Part shown: piece after piece, positions 17,134 through 24,008 of the stretch
How the letters are laid out: every line of letters begins with the position of its first letter
How positions within the stretch are numbered: the stretch's first letter is position 1
Origin: Acidobacteriota bacterium
GTDB lineage: Bacteria; Acidobacteriota; Holophagae; Holophagales; Holophagaceae
DNA: 64,000 nt
NCBI GenBank assembly: GCA_016213735.1
Contig: JACQZU010000002.1
Span: 1 to 64,000, forward strand
Direction: 5' to 3'
The notes under the pieces: model-generated
What the model saw: only the letters and a program-made list of their open reading frames with translations
Told to the model about the DNA's origin: nothing
Databases searched by the model: none
Position numbers and translations under genes: made by a program

Positions 17134-17162
17134 TTGCTGCCGACAAACGAAACCCCTACACT
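17134..17162 (+). promoter_or_regulatory. Candidate promoter upstream of the cassette array
   Basis: TTGCTG (17134-17139) and TACACT (17157-17162) are separated by 17 bases, in a locally AT-richer stretch directly after repeat tract C. It points toward the cassettes, about 240 bp before the first cassette gene. An integron Pc-type promoter would occupy this position. A short open frame of 63 codons (17184-17375) follows, but has no recognisable protein and is not annotated as a gene. Confidence 0.4.
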
Positions 17163-17331
17163 TTCCGCATTCAGGACCCGCAGATGACGATCCCCTTACC
17201 TCGCCCCACCCTGGCCGGCGCCCGAAAACCGCCTGCGGGCAAGGCCTGGAGATCTTGGACCGGGACCCGCGAGTTCGTGTTTGCTTTTCGTAGCCCGATG
17301 GGATTTTCAACAGTTACGTTTTCAAACACCG

Positions 17332-17373
17332 AATTAGGCGAACGGGTGCCTCCCGTGCCAGTACGCCTAAATT
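17332..17373. repeat. Nested palindrome with TTAGGC/GCCTAA ends before cassette 1
   Basis: AATTAGGCG (17332-17340) pairs with CGCCTAAATT (17364-17373, one bulged base). Inside it ACGGG (17342-17346) pairs with CCCGT (17352-17356). ATTAGGC (17333-17339) matches an attC/attI crossover core (GTTRRRY) with one change. The first cassette gene starts 31 bp after the palindrome. It may be the left recombination point of the array, or a relic of it. No attI consensus can be assigned with certainty. Confidence 0.5.
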
Positions 17374-17404
17374 GAAATTTGGGCGCGCTCCCACTGGAGA
17401 TCTA

Positions 17405-18301
17405 ATGCAAAACCCTTTCCCAATTTGCCTATATTTGAACCAAAAATACGTGTTTGATCTACTTGCAATGATGGAGGATGGATTTTCTTTTCTTCAAAAT
17501 ATAAAATCAACAAGCTCTGAAAAAGAAGATCGAGAAAAACATATCGAATCTGAAATTGGCGTAAAAAATGTGTTCGCTTTTCTGGGTGTATCACTAAAGG
17601 GTGGTGGAAGTAAAAAAGATCAAACCGGTCAGACTAACGAAACCAGTAGTGAGCGTGTTCATACTCCAAATTCTTTGTTTGGGAAAATGAGAACAGCATT
17701 ATATGATAAAGGATTAATAACCGTTAATCCAAGAATTGATATTGAAAGTGGTACATTTGTAGAATTAAAAGTTACATTAAAAAAGAATCCTATGATTTCA
17801 ACATTAGAAAGCATGGCTCAATTATTCGAAACAGCCATTGTTTTTATCGATGCTGGGGTAGAGTCTCAAAAACACGCAGGTAAATCTGTGTCAAACAAGA
17901 AATCACCAACCGAAAATCAAAAAATTCTTGATCAGATGAAAATAATTTTGGCTCAATTAAATCAAGGCAGCACAATCGATCTATTAGCCTATCCCGTACA
18001 AGGTAATCCTTTTAACCTTGTTCTAACAATTGATCCTTCGTTTCTTAGCGACCCTCGAATGTCTGATTTAATTGATGGCGATTACACCATCCTTGGTAAG
18101 GTTTCAAAAGTTATACAAAATAAAACTGAAACCATCAACCTTCTTCGAAAAACATCTTTCGGTAAAATGAACACTCAAATGCTCGAAAGTTTTAAATTTC
18201 CTCTTGAGAAAATGAGCGAAAGTGGGTTGCAAGTAGAAGAACTTACTACTGAAGTTCTTGGCCCTGCTATGCAGATTATTCCCATCGCTATCTTCGCCTA
18301 A
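17405..18301 (+). CDS. Cassette 1: DUF6414-like protein
   Basis: This 298-residue soluble protein has no membrane segments. It is strikingly AT-rich and lysine/asparagine-rich compared with the flanking genes, which marks it as acquired. From memory its layout resembles the DUF6414 family: an N-terminal YLNQKYVFDLL strand-helix, a polar Ser/Lys-rich stretch, FGKMRTALYDKGLI, GTFVELKVTLKKNP, and a C-terminal NLVLTIDPSFL...DGDYTILGKVSKVI followed by INLLRKTSFGKM. The family's function is not established. I chose the ATG at 17405 because GGAG lies five bases upstream. The stop TAA is the middle of the GCCTAAT core of attC1, as is common in integron cassettes. Confidence 0.7.
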   Translation: MQNPFPICLYLNQKYVFDLLAMMEDGFSFLQNIKSTSSEKEDREKHIESEIGVKNVFAFLGVSLKGGGSKKDQTGQTNETSSERVHTPNSLFGKMRTALYDKGLITVNPRIDIESGTFVELKVTLKKNPMISTLESMAQLFETAIVFIDAGVESQKHAGKSVSNKKSPTENQKILDQMKIILAQLNQGSTIDLLAYPVQGNPFNLVLTIDPSFLSDPRMSDLIDGDYTILGKVSKVIQNKTETINLLRKTSFGKMNTQMLESFKFPLEKMSESGLQVEELTTEVLGPAMQIIPIAIFA

Positions 18302-18419
18302 TCAGGCGTTCAACTCGGGCCCAGCCGCAAGTGTCTTCCGCTCTCCCTTCAACTTCTCAATTTCCCGTCCCCTCCGGTCCGCCGGTTTCGGCTGGTCCGG
18401 TTAACTTGGTTCGTTAGGC
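18296..18419 (+). other. attC recombination site 1
   Basis: This 124-bp imperfect palindrome runs from GCCTAAT (18296-18302) to GTTAGGC (18413-18419), a perfect GTTRRRY core. The arms pair: TTCAACTCGGGCCCAGCCG near the left end matches the reverse complement of CGGCTGGTCCGGTTAAC near the right end, with one unpaired base in the left arm, as expected of attC L-boxes. The central part is unpaired. It is closely similar to sites 2 and 3. Confidence 0.82.
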
Positions 18420-18425
18420 GTCTCA

Positions 18426-19106
18426 ATGCACATGGACGAATTCGCGCAAATTTTCGCTCAATTTCAAGACCACTTGGCCCCACGGCTGGATGTCTATGAA
18501 CAGGCGATTTATCTGTATGTTTTGCGACACACTGTAATCGAGGGGAAGCGTGAAGAAATCATCGGCTTTAAGTCTGCGCGTAAGAAATTGGCCTTCGGGA
18601 TTGGCAAAGCCGGTACCCCTCCCTCTGAACACATAATTTACGAAAAGCTAAGGACCCTAGAAACCAAGGGCTGTATAAAGATCGTTGGCAGCGAACGATC
18701 AGGTACTCGTTTACAGATTGTGTTACCGAGCGAAATTCCGGACCTTCTGCCGGTTGCTTCTGCAACTATAAAGTTCAACTTGGAGGAACTAGATTTCTTC
18801 GCTCTCCCAGAGAATCGCAAGCTCATCCTTGAGCGCGAAAATTGGCATTGCTTCTATTGTCTTGCCAAACTCGATGAGAACAACCATGTCATCGAGCATG
18901 TGGTGTCGCGCCCCGAAGGCGACAATTCGTATCGCAATATCGTGGGCGCTTGTCGACGTTGCAACAACCGTAAGGGGAGCTCGAGTGCCGAAGATTTTCT
19001 TCGCTCGCTTTACCGCGTAGGCATCTTATCCGGTGACGAATTTCCTCTTCGCCTATCGCTTCTCAACAGGCTATTAGCTGGTGAACTAAGACCAATTTTA
19101 CCATGA
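18426..19106 (+). CDS. Cassette 2: winged-helix/HNH endonuclease
   Basis: This 226-residue protein starts seven bases after the attC1 crossover. The N-terminal half (about 1-110) looks like a winged helix of the replication-initiator/DNA-binding kind (YEQAIYLYVLRHT...SEHIIYEKLRTLETKGCI). The C-terminal half is an HNH nuclease: zinc pair CFYC (about 142-145), EHVVSR with the catalytic His, Asn in NIVGACRRCNN, and a second Cys pair CRRC. It may be a restriction-like or transcription-linked nuclease carried for defence; that is inference. ATG at 18432 is an equally possible start. No strong ribosome site is seen. Confidence 0.78.
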   Translation: MHMDEFAQIFAQFQDHLAPRLDVYEQAIYLYVLRHTVIEGKREEIIGFKSARKKLAFGIGKAGTPPSEHIIYEKLRTLETKGCIKIVGSERSGTRLQIVLPSEIPDLLPVASATIKFNLEELDFFALPENRKLILERENWHCFYCLAKLDENNHVIEHVVSRPEGDNSYRNIVGACRRCNNRKGSSSAEDFLRSLYRVGILSGDEFPLRLSLLNRLLAGELRPILP

Positions 19107-19109
19107 GAT

Positions 19110-19232
19110 GCCTAACACCTCGTTCAACTCGGACCCAGCCGCGAGTATTTTCCGCTCTCTCTCATGGCGGTGTTTCCCCGTCTCTGTTCATGGTCCGGCT
19201 TGCGGCTGGGCCGGTTAACTTTTTCCTTAGGC
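19110..19232 (+). other. attC recombination site 2
   Basis: This 123-bp imperfect palindrome runs from GCCTAAC (19110-19116, a perfect RYYYAAC core) to CTTAGGC (19226-19232). The arms TTCAACTCGGACCCAGCCGC and the complement of GCGGCTGGGCCGGTTAAC pair with a single extra base. It follows the cassette 2 stop by three bases. Confidence 0.85.
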
Positions 19233-19249
19233 AGCGTCTGGAGGACGCA

Positions 19250-19608
19250 ATGAACTGAATGCATCATCCTGATCAGCCCGCGATCGCCTCCTGTATGGGA
19301 TGTGGGGCTGGCCTTTGTTCTGCTTGTGGTTCACTGATGGCGGCTGGAAAACACTGCTGCGGCCAAGATTGTGCATCCACAATCAATACTCATCATCAAG
19401 CGTTTTCGGAACTCATCGCGAAAAGTAAATTTAGTTACAAATTATTGCCTGCAGTGATGCTATCACTTGGAAAATTTTCCCGGTTCTGGGTTTATCTTCA
19501 CTATTGCTAGGTCGTTTTGGTAGGGCCGATTTTATGACCATCGTCATTGGTATCATATTCATTGCCCTTGGAATCTACGCAAAAAAGAATCTCACGTCCG
19601 CTGCCTAA
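19250..19608 (+). pseudogene. Cassette 3: zinc-ribbon membrane protein, nonsense and frameshift
   Basis: The intact reading from 19259 gives 83 residues with a CMGC...CSAC zinc-ribbon of the kind that usually begins MxCxxHPxxxAxxxCxxC. Upstream in the same frame ATG AAC TGA (19250-19258) puts a stop exactly where the first zinc Cys should be, just before MHHPDQPA. Near 19472 the run GGAAAATTTTCCC breaks the frame. Reading on in the -1 frame gives FPVLGLSSLLLGRF, then a membrane helix TIVIGIIFIALGIYA and ends in GCC TAA, the attC3 core, just as cassette 1 does. One missing A would restore it. It is decayed, or expressed by frameshifting. Confidence 0.65.
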
Positions 19609-19728
19609 GCCAGGGCTCAACTCGGGCCAAGCCGGTCCTGTCTTCCAATCTCCTATGAACTCTTCAGATTTCTCGCCCCCAACCACCGCCCGGCCTGCGG
19701 CTGGACCGGTTGACTTTTTCCTTTAGCC
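19603..19728 (+). other. attC recombination site 3
   Basis: This palindrome of about 126 bp runs from GCCTAAG (19603-19609) to TTTAGCC (19722-19728). The arms CTCAACTCGGGCCAAGCCG and the complement of CGGCTGGACCGGTTGAC pair with few mismatches. The right core is degenerate relative to GTTRRRY, so it may recombine poorly. Confidence 0.75.
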
Positions 19729-19750
19729 TTTCCACCCGAGGGGATCCACG

Positions 19751-20236
19751 ATGACCCCAGAATTAAAAATCTCGATCACTTCTCTTGTTGTGAGCTTTTG
19801 CGCGATGGCTACGGGTGTCATACAGTCCGTTATCCAACGGCGGCATCACAATTTAATGGTCCGTCCATATTTAGATCAATTGCGAATCAAAAATGGTCAT
19901 ACCCCATATTATTGGGAAATTGTTAATTGCGGATTAGGTCCAGCCATTATCACGAACTTTGTGGTTGTAATTGGCACCAAGGTCCTCAAATTTCCTGAAA
20001 TTGATCAAATTGAATCCGAATTGAGAACCATCGGGATCCCCCTGAAAAATGGAATAGGGAATTTATCAAAAAATTCAATCATAAGGACTGGTGAAAACAT
20101 TAGATTACTAGAATTTGATCAAGAAGAAATATTACCGTATTCCGGGATCCTGAACCATATCAGGTGGGAAATTGGATATTCATGTGCATATGGTACGAAA
20201 TTTACCCTGGTTTTCCCTGCTTCCTCCCCCCCTTGA
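19751..20236 (+). CDS. Cassette 4: small membrane-anchored protein of unknown function
   Basis: This 161-residue protein has one N-terminal membrane helix (about residues 7-25, ITSLVVSFCAMATGVIQSVI) and a soluble domain with NCGLGPAIITNFVVVIGTKV, which looks like a beta-rich fold. I do not recognise a family. The start has GAGGGGAT upstream. Base composition is AT-rich like cassette 1 and unlike the chromosome. A decayed attC begins at its stop codon. Confidence 0.7.
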   Translation: MTPELKISITSLVVSFCAMATGVIQSVIQRRHHNLMVRPYLDQLRIKNGHTPYYWEIVNCGLGPAIITNFVVVIGTKVLKFPEIDQIESELRTIGIPLKNGIGNLSKNSIIRTGENIRLLEFDQEEILPYSGILNHIRWEIGYSCAYGTKFTLVFPASSPP

Positions 20237-20350
20237 CCCATCGTTCAACCCACTCCCGGCCCCCACGATCCTCCGTGCCCCTTCCCCCTTCTGCGTCCCC
20301 CACGCGGGTCCGCGCCCAGGCTGCGGCAGGTCCGATACACTCCCCTCGCC
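20230..20350 (+). other. Decayed attC site 4 (right end of the array)
   Basis: The left part CCTTGACCCATCGTTCAACCC lines up with CCTAACACCTCGTTCAACTC of attC2. GGCTGCGGCAGGTCCG (20319-20334) lines up with GGCCTGCGGCTGGACCG of attC3, at nearly the expected distance. The right GTTRRRY core is gone. It looks like a worn site that fixes the right edge of the array. Confidence 0.5.
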
Positions 20351-20393
20351 CGGGGGGCGTGCCCAACGCGCCTGGCCGGCCCCGGAGGTCGCC

Positions 20394-20840
20394 ATGAAGA
20401 CCACCCTTCAATTCTCCGAATTCATCCAGTCCCCCAGGGCACGGGTCTGGGAGACCATGCTGGACCCTGATTCCTACCGGCTCTGGACTTCCGAATTCTG
20501 CGAGGGTTCCTGCTACGAGGGATCCTGGGCCCAAGGTTCCCGGATCAGGTTCCTGGCCCCGAACGGCGATGGCATGACCTCGGAAATCGCAGAAAACCGC
20601 CTGCACGAACGCATCTCCATCCGCCACCTGGGGGAAGTCAAGGCCGGGGTGGACGACCTGGAGAGCGCCTCGGTCAAGGACTGGGCCCCGGCCTACGAGA
20701 ACTACACCTTCACGGAGGCGCCCGGCGGCACCGAGATCCAGGTCAGCGTGGAAGTCACTCCGGATTTCGTGCCCTACATGAAGGACACCTTCCCCAAGGC
20801 CCTCCGGCGACTCAAGTCCCTGTGCGAGTCCGGCTCCTGA
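20394..20840 (+). CDS. SRPBCC (START-like) domain protein
   Basis: This 148-residue protein has the helix-grip layout of the AHSA1/SRPBCC superfamily: TLQFSEFIQSPRARVWETMLDPDSYRLW at the start, a central GSRIRFLAPNGDGMTSEI strand pair, YENYTFTEAPGGTEIQVSVEV and a long C-terminal helix. Ligand and role are unknown. The ATG at 20394 has GGAGG five bases upstream. Composition is high-GC, so it belongs to the chromosome rather than to the cassettes. A GATACACT sequence at 20334-20341, within the decayed attC, could be its -10 element. Confidence 0.8.
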   Translation: MKTTLQFSEFIQSPRARVWETMLDPDSYRLWTSEFCEGSCYEGSWAQGSRIRFLAPNGDGMTSEIAENRLHERISIRHLGEVKAGVDDLESASVKDWAPAYENYTFTEAPGGTEIQVSVEVTPDFVPYMKDTFPKALRRLKSLCESGS

Positions 20841-20847
20841 AGGCGGG

Positions 20848-20962
20848 TCCGTGGCCGTGGCCGTGGCCGATTCCGTGGCCGTGACCGTGGCCGTGGCCGT
20901 GGCCGTGACCGTGACCGTGTCCGTGGCCGTGGCCGTGTCCGTGGCCGAGCCCGTGCCCGCGT
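20848..20962 (+). repeat. Hexanucleotide repeat tract D (GTGGCC-type)
   Basis: There are about 18 six-base units (GTGGCC, GTGACC, GTGTCC, one GATTCC) filling the 128-bp gap between the convergent SRPBCC and lptD genes. It starts with GGCGGGTCCGT, as tract B does. It has no terminator shape of its own. Confidence 0.9.
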
Positions 20963-20968
20963 CCCCCT

Positions 20969-23266
20969 TCAGCGCCGGTAGGTGAACAGGTCCCCCAGCC
21001 CCCTCAGGGTCAGGGTCAGGTCCACGCGGTTCTCGGTTCCTCCCACGCCCACCTGGGTGAGGGTGGCGCGGGAGTAGCGGAGGATCCACCCCACGCAGGG
21101 GGTGACGTAGGCCAGGGCCACCTGGGCGTTGGAGAAGGTCTTCTGGTCGTAGTCGTAGGCCCCCTGGAACTCCAGCCGCAGGCGGTCGTCCCAGAAGCGG
21201 CGCAGGCCCGCGAGCTGGACGCCGCGCTGGCGAACGAGGAAGCGGTTCAGGGCGGAGGAGAAGGCGGAGAGGCTGAGGAGGCTGCCGTCCCGGCCGCGGT
21301 ACTCGGTGGAGAGGGAAGTGTCCGCGCCGCCTTCGCCCAGGTCGGAGGAGCGGCGGAAGCTGAGGCGGAGGATGTCGTTGGGCTCGGCGTCCACGTCGCT
21401 GTCCAGGCTGGCCCAGCCCTTCTTGGTGCGGCCGTCGGGCAGCAGGATGGGCGTGGCGTGGAAGCGCGTGGAGAGGCGCCAGCGCAGGAGGTCGGCGAAG
21501 GGGAAGCCCTCCCCGGGGCGGCCCATGACGTGCTGCTTGAGGCCGATCTCGAAACTCTCCTCGCCCACGGCGCTGGCCCCCACCCCGGGGCGGGAGTCCA
21601 GGTCGTCGAAGCGGGGGATGCGTGCGTCCAGCCCGAAGCGGTTGACCTTGGTGAGGGCCCAGAAGGGCTCCAGGACGTGCTTGAGGTCCCCCGTCCAGCC
21701 GAAGGCGCTGACCTCCTCGAAGCTCCGTCCCAGCTGGGGTCCGGAGAACTGGAAGCGCAGGCTCCCCAGGTGGCGGGTGGCCGCGGGCCCCTCCACCCGG
21801 AAGGGGCTCAGGAGGGATTCCAGGGGCGCCTGGCTGGACCCGTCCGTGCCCGTCTGGAACACCGCGTCCTTGAGGATCCCGCTGTAGCGGGTGATGCGCC
21901 CTCCGGCCTGGAAATCCGCCCGGAAGGGGCCCCACTGCCCCAGGCGGCCGTAGAGGCGGGCCGCGAGGTCGAGGCGGTTCCAGGCGAAGCCCTGATCCGG
22001 GGCGTCCTCCCCCACCTGCACCCGGTACCCGAAGCGGTTGGCCCGCAGGTCCGCGTCCAGGTAGAGGGGCCCCAGGGGGACGGGGAAGATGCGGAAGTCC
22101 ACCTGGGGGGTGGTGCGGCGCTTCAGGGAGGCGGGCACGGTGGTGCCGTAGAAGGGGTCGTTGGGATAGGAGAAGCTGCGCTGCTCGGCGCTGGAGAGGG
22201 AGAAGCCCATCCAGCGGAAATTGCGGCCCAGGTAGACCGCGCTGTCGAAGGGGTTGGGGCCGGGACTGCCCACGCCGCGGCCGTAGTCGTTCTCCAGGAG
22301 GTTGTCCGAAGCCTGGTTCAGGTCCGCGGCGAGCTGCCAGCCGTCCTCGCGCTGCCAGATCTCGCGGAAGCCCACGCGGTAGCGCCGGAGGTCGGGGCTG
22401 CGCTGATCGATGTGCTGGGCCTGGAGCGAGCCCTGGTGGGTGGGCTCGGGGTTCCAGCGCAGCTCCCCCCCCAGCATCAGGCCCTGGCGGCTGAACCACT
22501 GGGGCATGAAGGTGGCGTCGGCGCTGGGACCCAGCACCTGGTAGTAGGGCGCCCCCACGGTGGCGCCCAGGGTGCCGGAGTAGCCCAGGGTGGGCGGGAG
22601 GAGGCCCGTGGAGCGCTCCGCCTTGGCGGGGTAGATGGCCCAGGGGAGGAACAGCACGGGCACGGGCCCCACGATCACCCGGGCCCGGGTGAAGGTGGCG
22701 AAGCCGTCCAGGTCCAGGTTCAGGCTGGAGAGCCGGGCCACCCATCCGGGGCGTTCCTGGGGGCAGGGGCTGATCTCCACGGTGTCGAAGCGCCAATGCC
22801 GGAAGGTGGTGAACTCCACCCGGTCGCTGCGGAGCACCCAGGTGGGGGCGATCTCGATCTCCAGGGCCTGGGCCTCGCCGATCTGCTTCCGCCAGTCCAT
22901 CCGGAGGCGGGAGCAGCGCAGGCTGAGATCCGGAGCCTCCAGGCGGATGCGCCCCTCCGCGAGGACCTCTCCGGTGGCCGGGCGGAATTCGATGCGGTCC
23001 GCGACGATCATCACCGCCTCGGACTGGATGACCCCGGACTCCAGGGTCCAGAGTTCGGCGCTCTCGCGGACCCTTTCCCCCCGCCAGCGGAAGGGGACCG
23101 CGCCCTCCCGGCCCTCTTCCAGGCCGAAGGGGCGCAGGGGGAGCAGGTCGGCGGGTTCCTGGAGGACCCGCGGGGCCTGGGGCGGGAAGGGGGGAAGCTC
23201 CCCGGCGGGGGCCCGCAACCCCGCGGCGATCAGCAGGAGCGGGAGGACCCGGGACCCCTCGGCCAT
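20969..23266 (-). CDS. lptD: LPS-assembly protein LptD
   Basis: This 765-residue outer-membrane protein inserts lipopolysaccharide into the outer leaflet together with LptE. A signal peptide is followed by an OstA-type beta-jellyroll (about residues 65-190, with VMIVADRIEFRPATGEVLAEGRIRL) and a large beta-barrel with the LptD core block LFLPWAIYPAKAERSTGLLPP. The C-terminus ends in alternating barrel strands. The cysteines that crosslink E. coli LptD are not evident. It is the last gene of a run with the ZIP transporter and RNase E/G. Confidence 0.93.
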   Translation of the reverse strand: MAEGSRVLPLLLIAAGLRAPAGELPPFPPQAPRVLQEPADLLPLRPFGLEEGREGAVPFRWRGERVRESAELWTLESGVIQSEAVMIVADRIEFRPATGEVLAEGRIRLEAPDLSLRCSRLRMDWRKQIGEAQALEIEIAPTWVLRSDRVEFTTFRHWRFDTVEISPCPQERPGWVARLSSLNLDLDGFATFTRARVIVGPVPVLFLPWAIYPAKAERSTGLLPPTLGYSGTLGATVGAPYYQVLGPSADATFMPQWFSRQGLMLGGELRWNPEPTHQGSLQAQHIDQRSPDLRRYRVGFREIWQREDGWQLAADLNQASDNLLENDYGRGVGSPGPNPFDSAVYLGRNFRWMGFSLSSAEQRSFSYPNDPFYGTTVPASLKRRTTPQVDFRIFPVPLGPLYLDADLRANRFGYRVQVGEDAPDQGFAWNRLDLAARLYGRLGQWGPFRADFQAGGRITRYSGILKDAVFQTGTDGSSQAPLESLLSPFRVEGPAATRHLGSLRFQFSGPQLGRSFEEVSAFGWTGDLKHVLEPFWALTKVNRFGLDARIPRFDDLDSRPGVGASAVGEESFEIGLKQHVMGRPGEGFPFADLLRWRLSTRFHATPILLPDGRTKKGWASLDSDVDAEPNDILRLSFRRSSDLGEGGADTSLSTEYRGRDGSLLSLSAFSSALNRFLVRQRGVQLAGLRRFWDDRLRLEFQGAYDYDQKTFSNAQVALAYVTPCVGWILRYSRATLTQVGVGGTENRVDLTLTLRGLGDLFTYRR

Positions 23267-23270
23267 TCCC

Positions 23271-23996
23271 TCAGCCCCCGTGGCGGTGGGGCAGGAGCCA
23301 GAGGGTCAGGAGCAGGAGACCCGCGCCGGCCATGAGGCTCAGGCTGCTCTTCCACCCGGCTTCCTTCTGGACCTCGGGCAGGAGGTCGGAGCTGGCCACG
23401 TAGAGGCCCAGGCCCGCCGCCAGCCCCAGGGTGGGGGCCGCCGGGACCGCGAGCCAGCCCTGGCCCAGGGCGCCGAGCATGGCCGCGCCGGCCAGCACCC
23501 CCGCGGCCCCGAGGGCCCCGCGGCGGCCGTGGCCCCGGACCAGGAAGATCGAGGTGATGGTGGCCCCCTCGGGGATGCGGTGGAGGAGGATGCCCAGGAA
23601 CATGGGCACCCCCAGGTTGCTGTGGGTGGACATGGCGGCGGAGAGGGACATGCCGTCCATCAGGCTGTGGAGGGACAGGCCGAGCAGGGCCAGGCCCCCG
23701 GTCCAGCGCCCCTCCACCTGGTGGGTCTCCTCGCCGTAGTGGAAGTGGGGGGTGATCCCGTGCTCCACCAGGTGCACCAGAAGGTAGCCCGCCAGGATCC
23801 AGAGGGCCGCGCCCTCCCCCCCCTGTTCGAAGCATTCGGGGATGACCCGGGCCAGGGTGACCGCCAGGAGGTAGCCCGCCGCCAGGCCGCTGACGAGCCG
23901 CATCACGCTGCGACGCCCCTGGAGGACGCGCAGCACCAGCCAGCCTCCCAGGAGGGTGGCCAGGGAGGCGGCGGCGGCGAGCCAGGTGACGGACAA
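23271..23996 (-). CDS. ZIP family metal transporter
   Basis: The 241-residue integral membrane protein has about seven to eight helices. The ZIP metal-site motifs are present: HSLMDG in helix IV and HRIPEG in helix V. A histidine-containing loop (HFHYGEETHQ) lies between helices III and IV and the C-terminus ends HRHGG. It probably moves zinc or another divalent metal across the inner membrane. The start is TTG, with GGAG eight bases upstream, 12 bp after the RNase gene. Confidence 0.9.
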   Translation of the reverse strand: MSVTWLAAAASLATLLGGWLVLRVLQGRRSVMRLVSGLAAGYLLAVTLARVIPECFEQGGEGAALWILAGYLLVHLVEHGITPHFHYGEETHQVEGRWTGGLALLGLSLHSLMDGMSLSAAMSTHSNLGVPMFLGILLHRIPEGATITSIFLVRGHGRRGALGAAGVLAGAAMLGALGQGWLAVPAAPTLGLAAGLGLYVASSDLLPEVQKEAGWKSSLSLMAGAGLLLLTLWLLPHRHGG

Positions 23997-24008
23997 GGGA
24001 GGGGCTCC

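Noticed and set aside
16328-17404. Diversity-generating retroelement around the Avd-like gene
   Set aside because: No reverse transcriptase, template repeat or variable repeat is visible.
17090-17404. Remnant of an integron integrase next to the array
   Set aside because: No tyrosine-recombinase motif (R..HxxR..Y) appears in any frame of this stretch.
19256-19258. TGA in cassette 3 as selenocysteine
   Set aside because: I see no convincing SECIS hairpin just downstream, and the frame has a second lesion. Decay is simpler.
11624-20962. Hexamer tracts as a CRISPR array
   Set aside because: The unit is six bases with no unique spacers and there are no cas genes nearby.
20202-22796. Very long frames opposite lptD, gcvT, pst and the giant gene
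   Set aside because: They are antisense or out-of-frame shadows produced by high GC. Their Arg/Gly/Pro-rich products match no family, while the opposite frames encode known proteins.
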